From contig JAICLM010000048.1 in assembly GCA_025927435.1 (NCBI GenBank), positions 1 to 11,612 of the forward strand: a stretch of 11,612 bases of DNA. Direction: 5' to 3'. Below, piece after piece: positions 6,116 through 11,612 of the stretch. The DNA is from Thermoleophilia bacterium (GTDB taxonomy: Bacteria; Actinomycetota; Thermoleophilia; Gaiellales; Gaiellaceae). The position numbers and the translations under genes were made by a program. The stretch's first letter is position 1, and every line of letters starts with the position of its first letter. Below the pieces are notes generated by a model. That model was given only the letters and a program-made list of their open reading frames with translations. It ran no database searches and was not told where the DNA came from.

Positions 6116-7476
6116 TAGAGGTCCTCCAATCTGACTCTGGCGACGCGGCGGCCGCGCTCCTTCAGCGTCTCGAGGTCGCCCGCCGCCTGCGCCCGGATCA
6201 ACCGCCGGAACCCGAACGGCTTGCCGGGGATCGGGAGCTCGTCTCCCTGGTCGTCGACGACCTGGAGGAAGAGGCCGGTGTTCGGACCGCCCTTGTGCAG
6301 CTGGCCCGTGGAGTGCATGTAGCGCGGCCCATACCCGTGCGTCACGGCCAGATTGCTTCGACTTCGCACGTCCACCATCACGCGGTCGAGCTTCGCCTCG
6401 GCGTCCGGCCCCGGTTCGACGAAGGCCTGGATGCAGAAGTAGTCGCCTTCCTGCGCCTGCGCGAGCAACTCCTCTACCGAGCCCTCCAGCTCGAGCTCGG
6501 GCTCCTTGCCCGTCGCGAGGACCTCGTTCGTCTTGTCCTTCGCCGCCTGGACGTCGGGCTGGTCGAACGGGTTGATCCCGAGGTACGCGCCGGCGACGGC
6601 GATCGCGAACTCCCAGCGGAAGAACTCGGTGCCGAGCGCGTACGGGTCGGTCAGCTCGGGCTGCGCGGCCTGCCGATCCGGCCCATCGGGTGACTCGCCC
6701 GGTGCGGGGACGAGCCCCTTCCCGTGCTTTCCCGTCGACTCGGCGATGAGCTGCTCGGCCCACAGCCCGAAATCGCCGGGCGCGTCGCCGATGCAGATCT
6801 TGTCGCGGCCCTCCTGCCAGCCGGTGCCGAAACGGTTCCCGAGCTCATAGCCGGGATTGCCCTCGCCGGAGCGGCATGCCTCCCGCATCTCGCGCGCGCG
6901 GTCGAGGAGGCGCGAGGCGTCGATCCCCATCAGCACCGCAGGCACGATCCCGAACGGCGAGAGCGCCGAGTAGCGGCCGCCGATGGACGGTTCGCCGGCG
7001 AACACGGCCCGGAAGCCGCGCTCGCGGGCGAGATGCTCGAGCTCCGACCCCGGATCGGTCACGGCACAGAACAGCTCCGCGTTCTTACGGGTCTTCTCCC
7101 AGAAGTAGTCGGTGTGCGAGCGCGTCTCGAGCGTCGAGCCGGACTTCGAGGACGAGACGAACAGCGTCCGCTGGAGGTCGAGCTTCTCCTCGAGCGCGCG
7201 GATCGCCTTCGGGTGCGTCGTGTCGAGGACGTGGAACCGGTCGACCTCGAAGCTGCGTCGCAGCACCTCCGGCGCGAGCGACGAGCCGCCCATGCCGCAG
7301 AGCACGACGTCGTCGACCTCGTCGCTCACCGATTCGGCGAGGCGGCGGATGTCGTCGAGGCCCTCCTGGGCGTGCAGCGGCTCGTCGAGCCAGCCCAGCC
7401 ACTGCGCCTCGTCGCTGCCGGTCCACGTCGTCGCGTCGCGCTCCCAGATCCCCTCGATCAGGCGCTCGCGCTTCAC
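6115..7476 (-). CDS. pgi: Phosphoglucose isomerase (type found in transaldolase/isomerase fusions)
   Basis: Interconverts glucose 6-phosphate and fructose 6-phosphate. It has 453 residues from the GTG at 7476, which lies two bases after the tal stop (TAG, CA, GTG); further upstream the frame only shadows tal. Sugar-isomerase (SIS) features are GMGGSSLAPE (61-70) and the phosphate loop VSSSKSGST (107-115). GGRYSALSPFG (166-176) and the PGI-like EQLIAESTGKHGKGL (241-255) follow. STGQLHKGGPN (389-399) holds the expected C-terminal lysine, Lys395. This shorter subfamily is known to me chiefly as the C-terminal half of bifunctional transaldolase/phosphoglucose isomerases; here the two halves are separate adjacent genes. 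No strong ribosome site precedes it, so translation is probably coupled to tal. In this cluster it would recycle fructose 6-phosphate into the oxidative branch. Confidence 0.93.
   Translation of the reverse strand: MKRERLIEGIWERDATTWTGSDEAQWLGWLDEPLHAQEGLDDIRRLAESVSDEVDDVVLCGMGGSSLAPEVLRRSFEVDRFHVLDTTHPKAIRALEEKLDLQRTLFVSSSKSGSTLETRSHTDYFWEKTRKNAELFCAVTDPGSELEHLARERGFRAVFAGEPSIGGRYSALSPFGIVPAVLMGIDASRLLDRAREMREACRSGEGNPGYELGNRFGTGWQEGRDKICIGDAPGDFGLWAEQLIAESTGKHGKGLVPAPGESPDGPDRQAAQPELTDPYALGTEFFRWEFAIAVAGAYLGINPFDQPDVQAAKDKTNEVLATGKEPELELEGSVEELLAQAQEGDYFCIQAFVEPGPDAEAKLDRVMVDVRSRSNLAVTHGYGPRYMHSTGQLHKGGPNTGLFLQVVDDQGDELPIPGKPFGFRRLIRAQAAGDLETLKERGRRVARVRLEDL
6122..6127 (-). promoter_or_regulatory. 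Shine-Dalgarno of gnd
   Basis: On the - strand this reads GGAGGA, six bases before the GTG at 6115. It lies within the last codons of pgi and settles the gnd start. Confidence 0.75.
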
Positions 7477-7478
7477 TG

Positions 7479-8585
7479 CTACGCGGTCACGGCCTCGCAC
7501 TTCGCCCGCACGCCGTCGAGCAGCTCCTCGAAGGAGTCGGAGAACTTCTGCACGCCCTCCTTCTCGAGCGTCAGCACGACGTCGTCGTAGTCGATGCCGA
7601 CCGCCGCGAGCTGCTCGAACAGCCGGTGCGCCTCGTCGACACCCTCGAGCACCGTGTCGCCGCGCACCTCGCCGTGATCCTGGAAGGCCTGGATCGTCTC
7701 CTCCGGCATCGTGTTCACCGTGTGCGGTCCGACCAGCTCCTCGACGTACACGACGTCGCGGTACTCGGGGTTCTTCGTGGAGGTGGAGGCCCACAGGCAG
7801 CGCTGCGGCAGGGCGCCCTTCGCCTCGAGCGCCTCCCAGCGCGGCCCGGAGAACGCCTCGAGGTAGTTCTGGTACGCGATCTTCGCGTTCGCGATCGCGA
7901 GCTTGCCGCGCAGCGCGAGCGCCTCCTCGGAGCCGATCGCCTCCAGTCGCTTGTCGGTCTCGGTGTCGACGCGGGAGACGAAGAAGCTCGCGACCGAGCG
8001 CACCTTAGCCGGGTCGCCGCCGCCCTCGACGAGCCGCTCGAGCCCGCGGAGGTACGCCTCCATCGACTTGCTGTGCATCTCCAGTGAGAAGAGGAGCGTG
8101 ACGTTGATGTTGCGGCCCGCGGCGATGCAGTCCTCGATCGCCTGGAGGCCCGGCTTCGTGCCCGGGATCTTGACGTAGAGGTTCGGCCGGTCGATCCACT
8201 CGTGCAGCCGGATCGCCTGGTCGTAGGTCGCTTTCGTGTCGTAGGCGAGGGTCGGGTCGACCTCGATCGAGACGTAGCCGTCCTCGGCGTTGTCTTCGTG
8301 CACGGGCGAGAGCAGGTCGAGCGCGTGCTCGACGTCGCGCACGGCGAGGTGGAGGAAGACCTCCTTCGCGTCGCCTTCGTGCTCGAGCTCTTTCAGCTGC
8401 TCGTCGTAGAGGTTGCCCTGCGAGAGCGCCTTCTGGAAGATGCTCGGGTTCGAGGTCACGCCGACCACGGCGTCCTCTTCCATCATCCGCTTCAGCTCGC
8501 CGGTCTCGAGCAGGTCGCGCGACAGGTAGTCGATCCAGACCGACTGCCCGCGCGCGCTCAGCTGGTGGAGTCTCGATTCAGCCAT
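7479..8585 (-). CDS. tal: Transaldolase
   Basis: Transfers a dihydroxyacetone unit between sedoheptulose 7-phosphate or fructose 6-phosphate and aldose phosphates in the non-oxidative pentose phosphate branch. It has 368 residues, the length of the actinobacterial/cyanobacterial transaldolase subfamily. Motifs are SVWIDYLSR (15-23, Asp19), GVTSNPSIFQKA (42-53) and EVDPTLAYDT (108-117). The Schiff-base Lys139 lies in NLYVKIPGTKPGL, and NVTLLFSLE follows at 161-169. The ATG at 8585 is chosen because it overlaps the rpiB stop by 8 bp, gives the proper N-terminus MAESRLHQL, and has a good ribosome site; an extension to 8729 would only shadow rpiB. It is followed after two bases by pgi. Confidence 0.96.
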   Translation of the reverse strand: MAESRLHQLSARGQSVWIDYLSRDLLETGELKRMMEEDAVVGVTSNPSIFQKALSQGNLYDEQLKELEHEGDAKEVFLHLAVRDVEHALDLLSPVHEDNAEDGYVSIEVDPTLAYDTKATYDQAIRLHEWIDRPNLYVKIPGTKPGLQAIEDCIAAGRNINVTLLFSLEMHSKSMEAYLRGLERLVEGGGDPAKVRSVASFFVSRVDTETDKRLEAIGSEEALALRGKLAIANAKIAYQNYLEAFSGPRWEALEAKGALPQRCLWASTSTKNPEYRDVVYVEELVGPHTVNTMPEETIQAFQDHGEVRGDTVLEGVDEAHRLFEQLAAVGIDYDDVVLTLEKEGVQKFSDSFEELLDGVRAKCEAVTA

Positions 8586-9036
8586 TCCGCATCCCTTCTT
8601 CCATCCGTCGGATCTTCTCCAGTCTGGCGACGTAACGCTCTCCTCCGTCGAATCGTGCTGCGAGAAACGTGCGCACGAGGTCTGCCGCGAGACTCGGGCC
8701 CACGACCTCCGAGCCGAGACAGAGGACATTCATGTCATCGTGCTCGACTCCCTGGTGCGCGGAGTAGACGTCGTGACAGATTGCTGCCCGAATCCCGGCG
8801 ATTTTGCACGCGGCGACCGAGGCGCCCACGCCGGAGCCGCAGACGAGGATGCCGCGCTCCGCTTCACCGTCCTTGATCGCCGCGCCGAGTTCGGCGGCCT
8901 TGTCGGGGTAGTCGATCCTCACCGCGTCGGAGTCCGTGCCGAGGTCGATCGCCTCGTGCCCCTCCTCGCGCAGCGTGTCGAGGAGCTTGTCGCGCAGGTG
9001 CACACCCCGGTGGTCGAACGCCACGGCGACTTTCAC
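8578..9036 (-). CDS. rpiB: Ribose-5-phosphate isomerase B (RpiB/LacA/LacB family)
   Basis: Interconverts ribulose 5-phosphate and ribose 5-phosphate. It has 152 residues from the GTG at 9036 (MKVAVAFDHRG), the normal size; any longer frame runs back into the tkt start region. Residues visible are the Asp8-His9 pair, YPDKA (43-47) and the active-site Cys66 in GILVCGSGVGASVAA. His99 lies in GVEHDDMNVLCLG. The DHR and HDDMNVLCLG motifs favour ribose-5-phosphate isomerase over galactose-6-phosphate isomerase, and the pathway context agrees. It is the first gene of the - strand operon and is divergent from tkt. No clear Shine-Dalgarno precedes the GTG. Its stop overlaps the tal start by 8 bp. Confidence 0.94.
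   Translation of the reverse strand: MKVAVAFDHRGVHLRDKLLDTLREEGHEAIDLGTDSDAVRIDYPDKAAELGAAIKDGEAERGILVCGSGVGASVAACKIAGIRAAICHDVYSAHQGVEHDDMNVLCLGSEVVGPSLAADLVRTFLAARFDGGERYVARLEKIRRMEEGMRNG
8592..8598 (-). promoter_or_regulatory. Shine-Dalgarno of tal
   Basis: On the - strand this reads GAAGGGA, with six bases to the ATG at 8585. It lies inside the end of rpiB and supports the chosen tal start. Confidence 0.6.
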
Positions 9037-9100
9037 GCGACGGACCGTACATAGAATCGGTTGCGGTTTCCGTCTCCGGCGAAGGGAGAGGTCGTAAGCG
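9037..9100. promoter_or_regulatory. Divergent promoter region between rpiB and tkt
   Basis: These 64 bases separate the two divergent starts and should hold the promoters of both pentose phosphate transcripts. On the + strand tagaat (9052-9057) matches five of six bases of a -10 box and would place the tkt start near 9064. The matching -35 would lie around 9029-9035, at the start of rpiB, and is weak. On the - strand TATGTA (9053-9048) is a possible -10 for rpiB, with no convincing -35. The two candidate -10 boxes overlap. No clear operator palindrome was seen. Confidence 0.45.
9082..9091 (+). promoter_or_regulatory. Shine-Dalgarno of tkt
   Basis: The purine-rich run aagggagagg lies nine bases before the ATG at 9101. 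It is the best ribosome site on the + strand of the window and fixes the tkt start. Confidence 0.65.
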
Positions 9101-10936
9101 ATGAGTGACGTCGAGCTCTGGCGCGAGCTGGGACAGCAGCTGCGGGTCGATGGGATCCGGCCGGCGGCGAAGGCCGGCTCCGGCCACCCCACCTCGGCCA
9201 TGTCCGCGGCCGACCTCATGGCCGTGCTGATGGCGAAGTACCTGCGCTACGACTTCGACAACCCGCACGACCCCCACAACGACCGGCTCGTCTTCTCGAA
9301 GGGCCATGCCTCGACGCTGATGTACGCGATGTTCCGCGCCGCCGGCGCGATCTCGGTGGAGGAGCTGCTCACGTACCGGCAGTTCGACTCGATCTTCGAG
9401 GGTCATCCGACGCCGCGGATCCCGTGGGTGGACGTCGCGACCGGCTCGCTCGGGCAGGGGCTGCCCTACGCGGTCGGCATGGCGCTCGCAGGCAAGCGGC
9501 TCGACCGGCTCCCGTTCCGCGTCTGGACGCTCTGTGGCGACAGCGAGATCGCCGAGGGCTCGCAGTGGGAGGCCCTCGAGCATGCCGCCTTCTACGAGCT
9601 CGACAACCTGGTCGCGATCCTCGACGTGAACCGGCTCGGCCAGCGCGGCGAGACGATGCACGGCTGGGATCTCGACTCGTACGCAAGCCGCGCGCGGGCG
9701 TTCGGCTGTCACACGATCGAGATCGACGGCCACGACGTCGAGGCGATCGACCGCGCGTATGCGGAGGCGATCGACACGGCCGGCCAGCCCGTCGTGATCG
9801 TCGCGAAGACGATCAAGGGCAAGGGCGATCCCGAGGTCGAGGACAAGAACGGCTTCCACGGCAAGGCGCTCGACCACTCCGAAGAGGTGATCGCCACGCT
9901 CGGAGGCGTCCGCAACCTGAAGGTCGACGTGGCCAAGCCGGAGACGGGAGCCGCGAAGCACGAGTTCCCGGGCGGCACGCTCGAGCTGCCGCGCTACGAG
10001 CTCGGCGACGAGGTCGCGACGCGCAAGGCGTACGGCGACGCGCTCGCTGCGCTCGGCAAGGCGCGCGGTGACGTCGTCGCGCTCGACGGCGAGGTCTCGA
10101 ACTCGACCTTTGCGGAGGAGTTCCGCGACGCGATCCCGGAGCGCTACTTCGAGATGTACATCGCCGAGCAGCAGATGGTCGCGACCGCGGTCGGGATGCA
10201 GGTGCTCGGCTGGCGCCCGTTCGCGTCGACCTTCGCCGCGTTCCTGTCGCGGGCGTACGACTTCATCCGCATGTCGGCGATCAGCCGCGCGAACTACTCC
10301 CTCTGCGGCTCGCATGCCGGCGTCTCCATCGGCGAGGACGGGCCGTCGCAGATGGCGCTCGAGGACATCGCCTCGCTGCGCGCCGTCCACGGCTCGACCG
10401 TGCTGCACCCGTGCGACGCGAACCAGACGGCGAAGCTCGTCGTCGCCATGGCCGACCTCGACGGGATCTCCTACCTGCGCACGCTGCGTCCCAACACTCC
10501 CGTGATCTACGGGCCGGACGAGGAGTTCGAGATCGGCGGCTCGCGGACGGTCCGTCAGGGCGACGACGTTGCGATCGTGGGCGCGGGGATCACCGTCCAC
10601 GAGGCGCTCAAGGCCGCGGAGACGCTCGCGCAGGACGGGATCGAGGCGCGCGTGATCGACCTCTACTCGATCAAGCCACTGGATGCCGAGACGTTGCGCT
10701 CGCTCTCGTGCCCGATCGTCACGGCCGAGGATCACTGGGCGGAGGGCGGGCTCGGCGAGGCAGTGCTGTCGGCGCTGGGCGACGCGGACGAGCGTCCGCC
10801 GGTCGTCCGGCTTGCGGTGCGCGAGATGCCGCACTCGGGCAAGCCTGCGGAGCTGCTCGCGGAGGCCGGCATCGATGCAGACGGCATCTCCACCGCTGTT
10901 CGCAGCCTCGTGCGCGATCAGGTCAGCGCGTCGTAG
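9101..10936 (+). CDS. tkt: Transketolase, short (animal-like) form
   Basis: Thiamine diphosphate enzyme that moves two-carbon ketol units between pentose, heptulose, hexose and triose phosphates. It has 611 residues against about 660 for the common bacterial form, closer to the human-type lineage. Motifs in order are GSGHP (26-30), SKGHA (66-70) and ATGSLGQGL (113-121). The diphosphate/metal site GDSEIAEGSQWE (146-157) is followed by ILDVNRLGQ (173-181). The pyrimidine domain has the catalytic Glu356 in YIAEQQM and the loop GSHAGVSIGEDGPSQM (403-418). The C-terminal domain follows, with VIDLYSIKPLD. It is a single complete chain, not split into N and C halves as in many archaea. It has its own promoter, divergent from rpiB. 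Its last 19 bp overlap the end of the convergent gluconokinase gene. Confidence 0.96.
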   Translation: MSDVELWRELGQQLRVDGIRPAAKAGSGHPTSAMSAADLMAVLMAKYLRYDFDNPHDPHNDRLVFSKGHASTLMYAMFRAAGAISVEELLTYRQFDSIFEGHPTPRIPWVDVATGSLGQGLPYAVGMALAGKRLDRLPFRVWTLCGDSEIAEGSQWEALEHAAFYELDNLVAILDVNRLGQRGETMHGWDLDSYASRARAFGCHTIEIDGHDVEAIDRAYAEAIDTAGQPVVIVAKTIKGKGDPEVEDKNGFHGKALDHSEEVIATLGGVRNLKVDVAKPETGAAKHEFPGGTLELPRYELGDEVATRKAYGDALAALGKARGDVVALDGEVSNSTFAEEFRDAIPERYFEMYIAEQQMVATAVGMQVLGWRPFASTFAAFLSRAYDFIRMSAISRANYSLCGSHAGVSIGEDGPSQMALEDIASLRAVHGSTVLHPCDANQTAKLVVAMADLDGISYLRTLRPNTPVIYGPDEEFEIGGSRTVRQGDDVAIVGAGITVHEALKAAETLAQDGIEARVIDLYSIKPLDAETLRSLSCPIVTAEDHWAEGGLGEAVLSALGDADERPPVVRLAVREMPHSGKPAELLAEAGIDADGISTAVRSLVRDQVSAS

Positions 10937-11612
10937 AGCTTCTGCTGCTGCTCGAGCGCGGCGCGATACGCGTCGGCCCGGTCCGCGCGCGGCTCGACGA
11001 CGCCGGCGATCGGTGCGTCCGGCAGCTCATGTCCCCGACGCTCGAGCGCGAGCACCGCAGCGCCCCGGAGTGACGCCTCCGGCACGTCCGAGACGTGGAT
11101 CGGCCGCGCGAGCGCGTCGGCCATGATCTGGATCCAGTCGCGGTCGTGCAACAGCCCGCCGCCGGTCGCGATCACCTCGTCCACATCGGGCAGTAGCTCG
11201 GCGATCGCTGCGAAGCGAAACGCGACCCCCTCGTAGGCGGCCTGGCGCAGGTCGAGCGGCGTGGTCTCGAAGGTGAGCCCGTGGAGAGCGCCACGTGCAT
11301 CCGGGTTCCAACCGGTCGAGCGCTCGCCACCGAGGAACGGCAGGAAGGTCAGGCCATGGTCGCTCGGATCGCGGTCGGCGAGCGCTCCCGACGTGTCTGC
11401 GAGCGTGTGCTCGAGCCACTCGTAGAGGTTGCCGCCGTCCGAGAGGGCACCGCCCTCGACCACCCGGCGCTCGTCCACGAGGTAGAGGAAGAGGCCCGGC
11501 TTCGGCTGCGGGCGCTCGCTCTCGTAGAGCACACGCAGCGCGCCCGAGGTACCGACCATGAGCGCGGCGCGGTGGCTTGTGGTGCAGCCGGCGCCGGCGT
11601 TCGAGCAGGCGG
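10918..11612 (-). CDS. gntK: Gluconokinase, FGGY carbohydrate kinase family (3' part; cut by window edge)
   Basis: About 230 C-terminal residues of an FGGY-type sugar kinase are present. The frame is open to the right edge, so the N-terminal half lies outside and the ATG at 11559 is internal. The visible part starts near ACSNAGAGCTTSHRAALMVG and TSGALRV, the ATP-domain entry typical of gluconokinase and xylulokinase. TFLPFLGGERSTGWNPDARG and VIATGGGLLHDRDWIQIMAD follow, the latter being the adenosine motif of the family, then LRGAAVLA. The pattern around CSNAGAGC and TSGALR looks most like gluconokinase, and the pentose phosphate context agrees, since the product would be 6-phosphogluconate, the substrate of Gnd. 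Xylulokinase is the main alternative. The 3' end overlaps tkt tail to tail by 19 bp. Confidence 0.8.
   Translation of the reverse strand, partial: ACSNAGAGCTTSHRAALMVGTSGALRVLYESERPQPKPGLFLYLVDERRVVEGGALSDGGNLYEWLEHTLADTSGALADRDPSDHGLTFLPFLGGERSTGWNPDARGALHGLTFETTPLDLRQAAYEGVAFRFAAIAELLPDVDEVIATGGGLLHDRDWIQIMADALARPIHVSDVPEASLRGAAVLALERRGHELPDAPIAGVVEPRADRADAYRAALEQQQKLYDALT

Noticed and set aside
6116..6763. Upstream extension of gnd through pgi
   Set aside because: The GTG at 6115 gives the family-typical N-terminus with a strong ribosome site; the extension is out-of-frame pgi sequence.
7486..7794. N-terminal extension of pgi into tal
   Set aside because: The extension is Arg/Gly-rich out-of-frame tal sequence; the GTG at 7476 fits the operon spacing and the family length.
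8864..10834. 656-codon open frame on the - strand opposite tkt
   Set aside because: Low-complexity Arg/Val/Leu/Asp-rich translation with no motif, wholly antisense to transketolase; a shadow of its codon bias.

Overview
The window is gene-dense, very GC-rich DNA, by eye about 70% G+C. Third codon positions are mostly G or C, GTG starts are common, and genes overlap at their starts and stops. The gene content fits an actinobacterium: OpcA is encoded beside Zwf, and the phosphoglucose isomerase is of the type found in transaldolase/isomerase fusions. Class Thermoleophilia is my best guess, but that rests on general resemblance and not on a marker gene.

Left part (1-2269, + strand): heme O synthase (ctaB, cut by the left edge or carrying an N-terminal extension), a 38-residue one-helix membrane protein, and an amidase-signature hydrolase. 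The three reading frames overlap by one base at each junction (TGATG, then TAGTG), so they are probably one translationally coupled transcript.

Middle (2256-2688): a compact 433-bp element bounded by near-perfect 25-bp inverted repeats. Each repeat contains a 15-bp palindrome (gtaacagactgttac or its reverse complement). The element holds one small unrecognised gene for a basic 104-residue protein. Its left end supplies the stop codons of both the amidase and the small gene. It looks like a small mobile or repeated cassette lodged between two convergent operons, and it is the least explained part of the window.

Right part (2714-11612): a pentose phosphate pathway cluster. On the - strand, in transcription order, come rpiB, tal, pgi, gnd, zwf and opcA, all overlapping or separated by only a few bases. 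Divergently, across a 64-bp promoter region, lies tkt (a short transketolase) on the + strand. The tail of tkt overlaps the tail of a convergent gluconokinase gene that runs off the right edge. Zwf with OpcA oxidises glucose 6-phosphate, Gnd makes ribulose 5-phosphate, RpiB, Tkt and Tal rearrange the sugars, and Pgi returns fructose 6-phosphate to glucose 6-phosphate. Gluconokinase feeds external gluconate in as 6-phosphogluconate. The lactonase (pgl) and the ribulose-phosphate epimerase (rpe) are not in the window. No rRNA, tRNA or CRISPR array was seen, and no stretch longer than 300 bases lacks a gene.
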